This document shows positions 13,031 through 23,875 of a DNA stretch of 64,000 nucleotides, piece by piece (within the stretch, counting starts at the first letter, position 1; every line of letters starts with the position of its first letter). The position numbers and the translations under genes are program-made. This DNA comes from Ceratotherium simum simum (taxonomy: Eukaryota > Chordata > Mammalia > Perissodactyla > Rhinocerotidae): the NCBI RefSeq assembly GCF_000283155.1, contig NW_004454180.1, forward strand, positions 17,105,909-17,169,908, in the 5' to 3' direction. Below the pieces are notes generated by a model. It worked only from the letters and a program-made list of their open reading frames with translations. It did no database searches and was not told the origin of the DNA.

Positions 13031-13980
13031 CTCTATTTCTTTTATTGAGCTAGAACTCACGTGACACAAATTTCACACATTTAGTATGTACATTTTAGTG
13101 GTTTTAGTATATTCACTACACATTCATCACCACTATCTAATTCCAGAACATTTCATCACTCCCAAAAGATACCCAGACTCTCCATCCTCCATTTGACAAG
13201 CACTAATCTACTTTCTGTTTCTCTGGATTTGACTATTCTGGACATTTCATATATATGGAGTCATAGAATGCATGGCTTTTTGTCTTGATTCTTTTACTTA
13301 GCGTAATTTTTTCAACGTTCACTTATGTTCTACCCAAGGTTCAGTATGTGACAATACTTCATTCAATTTTATGGATGAGTAATATTTCTTCATATGGACA
13401 ATATGATATTTTTGTTTGTTTATCCTTTTATCAGCTGATGGCCATTTGGATGGTTTCTACTTTGTGCTATGTTGCTATGAACATCCACATATAAATTTTT
13501 GTGTGAATTAACGTTTCCAATTTTCTCAGATACATACTTAGCAGTGGAATTGCTGGATCACATGGTCATTCTATGTTTAACTCTTTGAGGAACTGCCAAA
13601 CTGTTTTCCACGGTGACTACACCATTTTACATTTCTGCCACTTAACATATGAGAATCCCATTTTTATCAACATTCTCACCAACACTTGCTATTTTCTTTT
13701 CTATCCCGGTGGATGTAAAGTGATATCTCATTGTGGTTTTCATTTGCATTTCCCTGATGACTAGTGATTTTGAGCATCTTTTCATGTGATTATTTGTCAT
13801 TTGTATATCTTCTTTGGAGAAATATCTATTCAAATCCTTTGCCCATGTTTTAGTTGGGTCATTTGTCTTTCTATTGTTGAGTTGTAAGAGTTCCTTATAT
13901 ATTCTGAACACTAGACCTTTATCAGAAATATAATTTACAAATATTTCTCCCATTCTCTGGGTTGTCTTTTCACATGTATT
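13031..13980 (-). mobile_element. LINE-1 3' part (antisense)
   Basis: Reverse complement of an L1 3' UTR and the end of ORF2. The plus strand shows a degenerate ATTTCATATATATGGAGTCA, ATTGCTGGATCACATGGTC, CATCTTTTCATGTGATTA and a CTTTATCAGAAATATAATTT segment. It retains the longest readable ORF2 C-terminal frame of the window (13642-13953, listed separately). Truncated near 13980. Confidence 0.9.
13642..13953 (-). pseudogene. LINE-1 ORF2 C-terminal remnant
   Basis: A 103-codon minus-strand frame reads as the end of L1 ORF2 protein. It includes [20 protein letters not shown] and then [20 protein letters not shown], the well-conserved segment before the C-terminal cysteine-rich region. The intact protein is an endonuclease and reverse transcriptase of roughly 1,275 residues; neither domain is present here. 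The stretch after TTMRYH has drifted, with frameshifts. Not functional. Confidence 0.88.
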
Positions 13981-14685
13981 TTTAAAAATTACTTTATTTT
14001 CTAAGAACCATGATTTAAATGTAAAATGTTTTCCTTCTTTCTAACATATGGTTCTGGTTACTTTTTGGCTTTCCATAAACGAATCAAGTTCTGGGTAAGA
14101 ATTTTTTATTTTCCTTTTATTACATTAAAGGAATTCTTTCATAAGCATGCCGAGATTATTTTTTTCCTTTCCATCTACAACAACTACCTTCTTAAATGGT
14201 ATCTGTTTGTCTGCCACAGCCAGTGCCTGGGCCTCCACATCCTGTGAGTTTGTTTCACAGTCACCAGTGTCCATGGCTTAGTCCATCTCTAAAAATGTCA
14301 CTTTATGGGACACAGTCACCTTGCTTATTCACACCTCCATCTCTACAGTCTTCTCATTAGTCACCTTTAGTGCTTTTCCCTGGGGATCTGCTGGGCCTCG
14401 GATACAATCACTAGTCCCATTACCATGAATTTCTGTACCAGCACTACCAATATTGCTGCCTCTCACTCCCATTCTGGAAACTCCCACAGGCCAAGAATAA
14501 ACTCTCCAGATGCTAGCAGCCAGCCAACATGTGATTCACTTACCTTATGTAGGTATTTTCAACTGATAGCCCTTAATAAAGGCATATCAGTGGAAATACA
14601 CAGTGTTGTATTTTCTCCCAAGAGGAAGTTCAGTGTCCTCTATGACACTTTAAACAATTTTAATGTTGACATATTCATAAATCAC
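13981..14685. other. Unassigned sequence
   Basis: No repeat or exon is recognised. The short frames at 14026-14247 and 14425-14703 have no domain. It lies between two antisense L1 pieces. Confidence 0.4.
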
Positions 14686-14846
14686 AGGATGTTGCAAAAA
14701 TAGTAGACTGGTTCCCGTACCCTTTGCCCAGGTTTCTGCAGTGGTAACATCTTACATAACGCTGGACCAATATCAGACTGGGAAAGTGACATTGATACAG
14801 TGCACAGACCTCATGCAGGTTTCACCAGTGTGTATATGTGCATGTA

Positions 14847-14868
14847 TGTGTGTGTGTGTGTGTGTGTG
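14847..14868. repeat. (TG)n microsatellite
   Basis: About eleven TG dinucleotides inside the L1 3' UTR, preceded by an imperfect TGTATATGTGCATGTA stretch. A TG tract at this place is common in old L1 3' UTRs. Confidence 0.85.
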
Positions 14869-15062
14869 GTTGTGTGCCTTTTTATTGCATGTATAGCTTT
14901 GTGTGACTACCGCCATAATCAAGGTACAGAACTGCTCCATAATCACAAAAAATGTTCCTGTGTACTATCCCTGAGCCTTGGCACCACTAAGCTGTTCTCC
15001 ACTTGTATAATATTGTAATTTAGAGAATGTCACATAAATGGAATTGTACATATGTAATCTTT

Positions 15063-15296
15063 TCATATTGGTTTTTTTAAGGCATAATTCCCTTGAAATC
15101 CACCCAATTTGTTGGATATGTCAATAGTTTGTTCCCTTTTGTACTGCTGAGTATCATTCCATGATATTATGTACCGGAATTTGTTTAGTGATTCACCCAT
15201 TAAAGGACATTTGTTTTTTTCCCGGCTTTTGGCTATGATGTATAAAGTTGCTATGAACATTTGTATACAGTTTCTTGTGTGGACACAAGTTTTCAT
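15063..15296 (-). pseudogene. LINE-1 ORF2 C-terminal remnant
   Basis: The minus-strand frame contains CIQMFIATLYIIAKSREKNK and a following KCP segment, matching the L1 ORF2 C-terminal pattern (MFIAALFxIAK, then KCP). Stops and replacements are present; no catalytic domain remains. Confidence 0.8.
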
Positions 15297-15480
15297 TTCT
15301 CTGAGATAAACGGCCAGAAGTGTGATCGCCGTATCATATGGTAAGTCTATGTTTAGTTTTTTAGGAAACTGTCAAACTGTTTTCCAGAATGGTACATTAT
15401 GAATGATCTGGTTTCTCTGCATTCTTGCCAACATTCAGTGGTGTCATTATTTTTTATTTTAGCCATTCTCATAGATATGT

Positions 15481-17160
15481 ACTGGTCACCACCCTGGAGG
15501 GGGTAGGAAGGATCCCTGGTTATTGTCAGGCAGTTTTGGAAATCTAAGCTCCCCACTTGGCCTCTAATGATGCCACAGGGTGGAGAAGGGGTGCCTTGTT
15601 GTCACTGGGTGGGGGATGGACATCCTGGTCTGCACCATCTCCACTGACACCAGTGGTGGGGAGAAGGAGCAGTGCCTCATTACTGCAAGATTGGCATGGA
15701 TGTGCAGGATCTCCGTCAGGCCTCCACAGACACCAACCCAGGATGAGTCTATGAGTGCCTCCTACTCCCAGGTGAGGTGCATCTAAGCCGTCTGGGGTGA
15801 AGAAGGTCTCACTACCAAGGGGTGGTGGTCAAAGTCCTAGCTCCTCACATAGCCTCCTCTGCCACCACCCTAATGGGGAGTGGAGGATTTCCTCATCAGA
15901 TTGTGACACCAAGTCTAGTGTGTGGGTTTTTTCCCCACACCACCAAGCAATTCTCAGACACCAGCTAGATGTCCTACAATTCAACTCAATTCTGACACTG
16001 TCTACCTGGAGAGAGCATCAGATTCCGCAAGAAAAGGGCTCAGTCCTACAAGACTGCCACCTCTAACTTCAGATGTCAATTGTAAGTCCAGGTTGTCACC
16101 TGCGCTTCTGACCTATGGCTACAGATTGGAGGTTCCAAGGACCCCCTCGTTGGGTTGGATTAATTTGCTAGAGCAGCGCATAGAACTCAGAGAAACATTT
16201 TCCTTACTAGAATACTGGTTTATTATCAAAGAATATAACTCAGGAACAGCCGTGGAAGAGATGCATAGGGCAGGGCATGGGGAAAGAGCATGGGGCTTCC
16301 CTCTTTCTGAGCTCACCACTCTCCCTGAATCTCCCTGTGTTCACCAATGTGGAAGCTTTCCAAACCCCACCCCTTTGGGTTTTTATAGAAGCTTCATTAG
16401 GAGACATGATTGATTAAATGATTGGCTATTGAACTCTGTCTCCAGCCCCTCTCCTCTCCCTGGAAGTTGGGACGTGGGACTGAAAGTTCCTACCTTCTAA
16501 TGACATGGTTGGCTCCACTGGCAACCAACCCCATCCTTCGGTGTTTTGTAAAAGTCATCTTATAAACATAACAAAAGACACCCAGATCACTCTCATCACT
16601 TAGGAAATTCCAAGGGTTTTGTGGGCTATGTGCCAGAAATGAGGACCAAGTATATATTTCTTACTATAAATCACAATATTGCACCTCATTACTTTCAAGT
16701 CATGGTGGAAGTGTAGACTCCTCCTTGGCCTCTGTTGGCACCATGGGAAGGGGGAGGTTATCCTTGGGCAGGTTACGCTCAAGCTCACACTTGACTTCCT
16801 CTGACGTTACCTAGTGGGGAGGGGAGAAGCTCCTCACTATTGTTGGGCAAGGTGGAATTCTTGTTTTCCCACTAAGACTTGTTGATGGGGGTAGAGAGGC
16901 CACATTTTATTTCTGTTGTGTTTGACCAGAGAAGAATGTCTATTGTTAACAAAGTTTCTGTCTTGCTAGATTTCGCCTTTCTCAGTCCTTTGGCTAGAGA
17001 GAGCAGTCTTAAAGATTTTTTTTTTGTCTGCCCCCACTGGTGTTTCTAGGTTGCAGACTTCTCTAGCATCCAGGCTAGGGTATTTGGAAGACAAAAAGAA
17101 ATCCAAGATCTGGGCACTAGATGTATCTCTTTACTAGGGTATTGTTGCCTTTAGCCTGCC
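15481..17160 (-). mobile_element. LINE-1 5' UTR (antisense), split by an LTR
   Basis: A GC-richer stretch matching the antisense of an L1ME-type 5' UTR. It has repeated blocks of the form CTGACACCAGTGGTGGGGAG with GGCCTC, then GTGTTTGACCAGAGAAGAAT, AGTCCTTTGGCTAGAGAGAG, a T-run, CACTGGTGTTTCTAGGTTGC and GACAAAAAGAAATCCAAGAT, close to the true 5' end. An LTR interrupts it at about 16061-16690. Joined to an L1 3' end at 15480, it forms an internally deleted L1. The overlapping frames here are by-products of this GC-rich repeat. Confidence 0.72.
16061..16690 (-). mobile_element. Solitary retroviral-type LTR (antisense)
   Basis: In minus orientation it has a TATA-box-like TATAAAA (16381-16387) and, about 160 bp downstream, an AATAAA (16219-16224), the layout of an LTR promoter and poly(A) signal. 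The plus-strand text (CTAGAGCAGCGCATAGAACT, GAGATGCATAGGGCAGGGCA, CATGATTGATTAAATGATTG, ATATATTTCTTACTATAAAT) matches a familiar mammalian endogenous-retrovirus LTR, but I cannot assign the family securely. No retroviral coding sequence is attached. It splits an L1 5' UTR, so it is younger than that L1. The edges are approximate. Confidence 0.62.
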
Positions 17161-17960
17161 TTAGCTGATAGAGCAAGTAAATATATCTGTGTATTAACTT
17201 GTGTATTTATGCATATGTATGAATATTTCTATATCTAAACTTCTATATCTATATCAACTAGACATGAGTTCTACTGGTTTCCAACTTACCCCATGGATCA
17301 TTCTAGACTCCTCCCTTTGCTTATCTGCAAACTCCAACTCCAACAGTGAAAAACCTGGCTCCCACCATCTCTCACACATTTACTTAATTGTTCATTTCCA
17401 GTATAGATGTATAGTGGTAGCAAATTTGGTAACCCATACTCATGTGGGAAACAACTTTATCAGTGGAGTACAGTGCTTATATGCAGTTACTTTGGCTTTC
17501 GTCTCACAAACTCCTCATTTCCAAAGCTGCTTAATTCAACATCTTTTGCCCTGACTCCCTTCAATGAGGTTGTTTCATTCTGTAATACATTTACTTTTTT
17601 TTTTGGTCACAGTCTGTATTCCACTCTGGAATCCCCAACTTCCTAATGAATTTTTAACTTCCATAGATTAAGGTCACTCTTTGTGCTGCAAAGTTCTGTG
17701 GGTTTTGACAAACACACAATGCCACATATTCACCATGACAGTATCATACAGAATAGTTTCACCACCATAAAAAATCACTGTGTTTCACCTACTCAGTCCT
17801 CCCTTCTCCCTTATGAATGCCTGGCAACCACTGATTTTCTTCACTGTCTCTATAGTTTTGCCTTTTCCAGAATGTATGTAACTGGAACTATACAGTATGT
17901 AGCCTTTTCAGACTGGCTTCTTTCACTTACCAATCCCCTTGATATTTTAACATTTTAAAT
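17161..17960 (-). mobile_element. LINE-1 3' UTR (antisense)
   Basis: Matches the antisense of a long L1M-type 3' UTR. It includes TGTGCTGCAAAGTTCTGTGG, TTTTGACAAACACACAATGC, CAGTATCATACAGAATAGTT and ATAGTTTTGCCTTTTCCAGA. It stops at the start of the GGCTTCTTTCACTTA segment, so the ORF2 side is missing. The left 350 bp is less certain than the right 400 bp. Confidence 0.72.
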
Positions 17961-18554
17961 TAAATTAAAGAGAAATATCTAATATCTAAGAGAAAGATTG
18001 AGAAGGTAGGATTATAAAACAATGTGTGCCTGCATTGTAAGGACAGTCATTTCCTAGCATGAAAAAAAATCGTATTCCAAAATGCATTTATAAGTATCCT
18101 CTTTAAAATTTGGATTTGAATTCAGTTCCCATTGGCAGATGTTGTATGCAAATAGTATCTATAGGTAGATCAACAGTATCAATAGATCTACCGATTTATT
18201 GACAGACTAGGACATGCATCAATTGCTAATATTTAAAAGGAAATAACTCAAGGCCTTTACTGGGAATATTGGGTCATCTGCTCTTCTCCTGAACCCTCCT
18301 TCTCAAGTAACCCCTGAGTACCCGAACTAACATTCGAGTGTCTTTGCCTCTTGCCAAACAACCTCAATGAGCTAAAGGTAAATTACTGAGAATGTGCAAT
18401 GATTTATCAGGGCATAGGGTTAAGGGAACATGCAACAAAGAGAACATTTACCCTTAACACTAGGCCAAGGCATGGATAAAATGTGCTGGGAACCCCAATG
18501 TTTCAGGCCACTCACCACTCTGCTCTTTCAGCAATCACACTGCCATCTGACCTT
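17961..18554. other. Unassigned sequence
   Basis: No gene or repeat is recognised. There is a small inverted repeat, GGTAGATC (about 18163) with GATCTACC (about 18185), too short to interpret. Confidence 0.4.
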
Positions 18555-19176
18555 GGCATGGTTTCTTGGAAGAAATCTCACACTAGTCTCCCTCTTTCCA
18601 CTTTTTGTCACCTACAATCTCCTCTGCACATAGCAGCCAGCATAACCTTACTAAAATGTAAATATGATTCCTCCTGCTTCAAGTCCTCTAATGACCTCCC
18701 CGAACTCCTCACCATTGTTGGCAAAGCTTCGCCTAGAATGGACACCGTCTGCTTCTCCAACTCAGTCTCCCAACACTCGGTTCCTCTTTGACCACAATAG
18801 AGCTACTTTGATCTTCTTGCTATTTCATCCCAAGCTCGTTTCTGCCTCCAGGCCTTAGCCTGTCTGCCCTCTCTGTCTCAAAGGCTCTTCCTGGGATTTC
18901 CCCATGGCTTCTTCCCACGAGTCAGGACTCAGTCATATGCAACCTCCTCAGAGAGGCTTTTCCAAATCCCCATGCCCAGACATCGCCATTTTGTTGTGTT
19001 TTCTCTATTGTGCTGTAGGATCTGCATTGTTTTTCTAAGTCTGTTCTGTCTGCCCTCCCCCCACCAGGACAGATGCTCCATGAGGGAGGTGACCTTCCTG
19101 CTTTGTTTGCTGCTATATCCCAATGCCTAGAAGATGACAGGCTCTCAACAGATACTTGTTGACTGGGTGAATAAAT
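18555..19176 (+). mobile_element. LINE-2 3' region
   Basis: The right end reads GGACAGATGCTCCATGAGGG, then a GCTGCTATATCCCAATGCCT segment and ACAGATACTTGTTGACTGGG, followed by GAATAAATGAACG. This is the classic L2 3' end in sense orientation. Upstream, TTGACCACAATAGAGC and the Pro/Ser-rich text fit the preceding L2 ORF2 tail, too diverged to translate continuously. L2 is ancient and inactive in placental mammals. Confidence 0.82.
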
Positions 19177-20489
19177 GAACGACTGATGCCATGCTGCTAA
19201 CATTAAGATGGTTTCCTGGCAGCAGCCATATGCCTGTGCCCCCAACCCACCATTTTCCCATGACCTCCAAGAAAGCATGGTGCTTCTTTCATATAATCCT
19301 CAGACCAACCAGATTTTCTGCCCTAGAGTTAATCACTGCCTTGTAAAACTGAAAAGGAGAATGCCCACTTTATTACTTGTATAGCCTAAGCAGATCATGA
19401 TGAAACAAAACAAGCCCTCATTTGCTACACAGATCCTACTTCCACTGTGAAATCCAGGAAGCCATGTCATCTGCTGAAAGAAACAGGTCATTCTGAAATT
19501 TATCCTTTAGTATTTACTATCAAGACCCAGGAAAGAGTTAACTGTCAGACACATGAAGATATCATAGGGAAAAAAATCTCATAAACTTACTAAAAATGAC
19601 TTTTTTGAGCATTTACCCCACAGAGCTACAGTATTTGATTTGCACTCAGTCAAAAATATTATCCAGGAATGCACTGGAGGTGAGATTTCTTTTTTTCAGA
19701 GAAAACATGGTCTTAAAAGTTTTATCTTTTTGCAACTATATGAGAGCAAGGAAAACTATTTAAATTGCCCAAAATTACAATAGGACCATGAAAAATATAA
19801 ATAATAAAACACCAGGACATATCTGTTTATAGAACACCTGTCCACAAACCATAGGTTTCTTTGGGCAATAAAATAAACTGAGGGAGAAAAGTTCATGAAA
19901 CTGAAGTAGATTACATATATGATTTCTCAAAAACACAGTGAATTTGGTTCAGTGACAAGATGCCTCGCGTGAGCAAGTGGCCGTGAATGACGCAGATCCC
20001 ATCCAGAGAAAGATTTTATCATCAGGCCACCTGCAGGAAACGTCAGCATTCTAACAGAGTCCAGTGTCGGAGACGTAAGTACTCAGAAAAGATGGATATT
20101 TGCCCAAAATGCTGCAACACGATATTATCAAAAGAATCTCTGGAGAGGAAAGAGAGGCACCTGGGCGATCGAGGACTCTTGACTCGTTTTCTTAACATGT
20201 CCATTCATGTGAAATATCCCTGCAGCAAATGAGGTCACAAATGTGTTTTTGGAGGACTGGAAGCCCTGTGGGAAGAAGTCATCTTTAGGGATAAAGTTCA
20301 TGCCTACCTCCAGCGATTGCTACCCTTTACAGACCTCCATAATTCAACCGAGAGACCGGCCAGCTGCATTGCTTACATACCCCTTAGGGATGCTGGAAAG
20401 GCCATAGTTCTGTTTTACCATGCAGTTGAAATATGTTCTTCTTTTAAATGTAAAATCTAAACTTGTTCAATGTAAATAACATAGCTTCC
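19177..20489. other. Unassigned sequence with one short odd frame
   Basis: Mostly AT-rich with no named repeat. The plus-strand frame at 19987-20232 (81 codons) includes a CPKCC motif and is rich in Arg and Lys, but it matches no family I recognise and has no flanking splice or expression signal. I treat it as a chance frame. Confidence 0.4.
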
Positions 20490-20725
20490 ATTTGCGGAGC
20501 ACTTACCACAAGCACCGCCCAACTGCTTCCCGTTCTTTCCGTCAATCACTGAACCCTCATGGCCCATGCCTGGAGGCAGGCCTCATATCCATTTTCCAAA
20601 GGAGGCCTGAAGCAACCAAATAACCTCTCCCAGAGCCACATAGCCAGATCCTGCCCGCATCCCACAGCTGATCATTGTACAATATGGATTCAAACTCAGG
20701 CCAGCTGGGCTCTAATAAGTTAGAC
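20490..20725 (-). repeat. MIR SINE
   Basis: Antisense MIR with GCGGAGCACTTACCAC at the left, a CCATTTTCCAAAGGAGGCCT core, CAGAGCCACATAGCCAGATC and GATTCAAACTCAGGCCAGCT at the tRNA-like head. Nearly full length but diverged, with small insertions. Confidence 0.75.
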
Positions 20726-20866
20726 CCAAACTCACTCAAACCCACACTTTGATTCTCCTTTATAGAGCTGGGACATACTGAGACTGGATAAAGATCAAAT
20801 TGCTTAAAAACCTTTATGCATTTTAATATTTTTTACATTAAAAGTAAAATTCTTTGCTCAATTTAA

Positions 20867-20894
20867 ACACACACACACACACACACACACACAC
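20867..20894. repeat. (AC)14 microsatellite
   Basis: Fourteen uninterrupted AC units in AT-rich sequence. Perfect arrays of this length are usually length-polymorphic. Confidence 0.97.
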
Positions 20895-21218
20895 CTGACA
20901 GTACATATTCCAAGGTCTGGGAAGTTTCGATGTATTCATAATCTACTTGTTACATAATGATGGTGAAATATTGTGATCTGCATTAAAGATAAAAGACAAA
21001 AACAATACCCAATTAATTAACTTGTAAATAAAACAATAAAAATAACTCTTTTTCTCTGACTGCTCTTGCTTAAAGAAAAGTACACAGAAATTACAGAAGC
21101 AGAGCAAGGCTGGTGGAGATCAGAGGGGGCTTCTCAGTGGGCTCTCAAGGTTGATGACATGACTCTCATGGCTTTCCTTTTCCTTCCTCCAGTGTTATAA
21201 CTGGCGCTGCACTGTGCT

Positions 21219-21249
21219 TGTGAGAGTATTTGTGAGAGTATTTGTGAGA
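21219..21249. repeat. 12-bp tandem repeat, 2.6 copies
   Basis: The unit TGTGAGAGTATT occurs twice perfectly (21219-21230, 21231-21242) followed by TGTGAGA. A small minisatellite-like duplication. Confidence 0.9.
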
Positions 21250-22021
21250 ATCATGCCTGAAATGGAAGTTGGGAAGAAAGGAAATGAGGTTTACTGGTGG
21301 TTACTGGGCTACCATAAGGAGCAAGATGGAAATGGAGAGTTATGATATTTGTGGGTCCATATGAGAAAGTAATGACCTTAATTGTCAGTAGTAAAATACA
21401 AATACAATGTGGGGTACCAAGTGGATGAGAAAGACAGTGAGTTGTGAACATGGGTATATGAATTTTTTCACCCATGGCTTAAGCTCCTGTGGAACAATTC
21501 TGTCTCGTTCCTCTCTGCATTCCACGCTGGACGCAGAGTGCCTGACACTTAGGACACCATAAGCAAACGTTTGTAGACTGGGACAATTCCTCATGTAGGC
21601 AACAACAAGGTGAGGTTGACTACGTGGGCTGGATGGAGAAGGGCCAAGCAGTGTGGTGCTGTTGCAGATTGGTTCCTAGACAGAAGTTCCTCGGACAGCG
21701 GTCTGAGTGCAGGAAGTTTCCTGGGAGATGATCTTGAGAAAAAAAAAGGAGCAGAATTGGGCAGAGGAGCAGGGTAGGCTGTGATCTGTCTCAACAGAGG
21801 CCTCAACCAGCCACTTGAGGAGCACTGAAACTGGGATGGCTTCTCAGAGTTGTCCTGAACTGGGGCAAGGCGCTGGGCTGTGATGTGCCCACAATGACCA
21901 CTGGAAAGGGGACTGTGGTCGTGGGCATGGTGGCTTTCATCAATGGAGTCATTTCCAGAGAGGGCTGCGAGGAGCAGGGAAATGAGTCTCAGTCCTGAAG
22001 GAGGCTGTGAGCTGCGCCACA

Positions 22022-22040
22022 CAGCGCCCCCTACAAGTGG
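22022..22040 (-). promoter_or_regulatory. CTCF-like motif
   Basis: On the minus strand this reads CCACTTGTAGGGGGCGCTG. Aligned with the CTCF core CCASYAGRKGGCRS, 12 of 14 positions match, including all of AGGGGGCGC, and a CTGCCA lies just upstream. It is outside any repeat I can name. No binding or conservation evidence is available, so this is only a candidate. Confidence 0.35.
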
Positions 22041-22790
22041 CAGCCATTCAGCCCATCAGGCTGTTTCCAAATTCCTTGTAACTCAGGGGTATCCTTCTCC
22101 ATCAATGTATATGTTTATTTTTTACAGGACACTTAGAGAACATTTAGCAAAACCTCCATTATATTATTGCAAACAAATTACCTATTTCTTAAGCACTCAG
22201 GGTCCAATGTTAATAATTGCTGACTAAATAAAAATCAAATTCAGATTTTTACAAAGGTGTATGAAAGCTGTGTCCAGCATTTGACAACATGAAACCAAGT
22301 TCCATCAGAAAGAGTCAACGTAAACCATCAGTTAAAATGCTGTTTTGGAATTGAAAATATACACAGAAGAATGAGGAGCAAGGGTGTGTTAATCATTTTG
22401 ACCTACAATAAAATAATTATTTTTGAAATTGCTGTGGCATCCAATTTAAGCACGTTATTAATAAAGAGATAGGCATAAATATGTGTCTATATGAGTATAC
22501 AATAGCAGATAAAATATTATGTCTATTGGTTTCTTTTAATTTACATCTATCAATCAATTGACCATAATTTTACCCCTAATATCTGATAATAAGTGTTAAA
22601 TTTAAATGGTGTTTTCACCTATTCACCATTGTATTGAACAGTGATCACTCTGCATTTTGAAGGAGTCAGAAACTTTACGAAGTGTTAAGATTTTCCCTCC
22701 TTTCTGTCTCTCATTCTGAGGGTTTCACTGATGCATGAGATCATCCACCAGTCTCTTCCCAAAATGTTCGAATAGAACTAGGGGTGACAG

Positions 22791-22815
22791 TGGGGGGGGG
22801 GTGTGCTGCCCCCCA
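22791..22815. repeat. G10 run facing a C6 run
   Basis: A T followed by ten G (22792-22801), seven other bases and six C plus A (22809-22815). TGGGGGG and CCCCCCA can pair as a short hairpin. G-runs of this length are prone to slippage and to sequencing error. Confidence 0.8.
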
Positions 22816-22974
22816 CCTCTCTGTGCTCCAGGACCACGTGAACCATGTAGAGGTTCCTGAGTGGTTACGGTGGACTCACATCAATGGACACAGTCTAGCT
22901 CCACGGGAAGGCCACTAGTCCATCCTCTGGCCTTTGGTCAGAATATACAGATGGGAAGGTTGGTGAAAACCATC

Positions 22975-23125
22975 AACCTTAGGCCTTGGAGTCAGGCAAT
23001 CTGGGCAAAATTCCCGGCCGTATTAGGGAGTAGCTCTGAGATCTCTGGAATGTTCCTCGGCTTCTCTGGCCTCTATGATGTAAAAACACTCACCTTACAG
23101 AGTCCTTGTGAAGATAAGTAACAAC
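22975..23125 (+). repeat. MIR SINE fragment
   Basis: Sense MIR-like order: CCTTGGAGTCAGGCAATCTG (tRNA-like head), CTTCTCTGGCCTCTATGATG in place of the core, then ACAGAGTCCTTGTGAAGATA. Diverged but collinear. Confidence 0.6.
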
Positions 23126-23875
23126 AAATTAAATTCATGAACCAATACATTCGTTTTATAGTTCAGTAAGAAGCCCAATGAAACTGTTTCTAAATCTAAC
23201 TTATCATCCTGGATGCTCCGGTCCAGATCCACTTCTCCTCCTTGTAGGCTCTGTAATATTTCTCATCATCACTCTCTGTTTGCACATCTTCCAGAGGCTT
23301 CTGTCTTCTCATCTAAGTAATCCCGGTTGTTTCAGCCTTTCCTCCAGGGCCTTATTTTGATTAACTGTTCATAATTAAAAGTAAATTTGATGAACTGGAA
23401 CCAAAGCTTTTAGTTGGCTTCTTTAGCACTTCGCACACTTAATTTAGTAAAATTCAGAAAATAGAAAGGGTATAATTTCCTATAATTAAACGAAGACTGA
23501 AAAATAGAATAATTTTCTTGATAAAAGAGACATGCTCTTAATTCTTAATTTTCTTTGTGTGGGTGTATCTGAACTTACTGTAAAAATAAAATCTCTTTGA
23601 TGTGTAAATCAGCTCAGGTTGTCAGGGGATTTACTGAGATAGTTGCAAAAAAAAGTATTTTAGAATATATTTGTGGTATAAAATTTTATTTTTTTTTGCT
23701 AATGGAGAGATTATCATTTACACAAAAGTATGCACTACATTCTTAAACTTACATTAAAATGGAAAGAAATATGTGTGTCTGTGAAAATGCCAAAAAATAG
23801 AAAATCAGGAATTTATAGATATAAAGGCTTGAATATCTAAAGGAATTAAGTAGAGTTTACAAAGCATATTTTTTT
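23126..23875. other. Unassigned AT-rich sequence
   Basis: No repeat, exon or RNA gene is recognised. Confidence 0.4.

Larger units (their letters stand above)
14686..15480 (-). mobile_element. LINE-1 3' end (antisense)
   Basis: Reverse complement of an L1 3' UTR and ORF2 C-terminus. GTTGCAAAAATAGTAGACTG marks the 3' UTR, followed by TGAGTATCATTCCATGATAT, GCTATGAACATTTGTATAC and TCAAACTGTTTTCCAGAATG. At about 15480 it jumps directly to sequence typical of an L1 5' UTR, so most of ORF1 and ORF2 is missing between the two. Confidence 0.88.
20895..22970. other. Unassigned sequence
   Basis: No exon or RNA gene is recognised. The part at 21600-22060 is GC-richer and reads like an old LTR (CCTGGGAGATGATCTTGAG and similar text), but I cannot name it. 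The minus-strand 143-codon frame at 21591-22022 lies within it and has no recognisable domain. Smaller features inside are listed separately. Confidence 0.4.

Noticed and set aside
15922..16413. 163-codon plus-strand frame, the longest in the window
   Set aside because: It crosses from an antisense L1 5' UTR into an antisense LTR, has no domain, and overlaps other frames.
18163..18192. Small inverted repeat GGTAGATC / GATCTACC
   Set aside because: Eight-base arms are expected by chance in 64 kb and there is no supporting context.
19987..20232. 81-codon frame with a CPKCC motif
   Set aside because: A single Cys pair with no second pair, no recognised zinc-finger spacing and no gene context.
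21591..22022. 143-codon minus-strand frame
   Set aside because: Lies in LTR-like text; no domain or splice-site pattern and no homologous family recognised.
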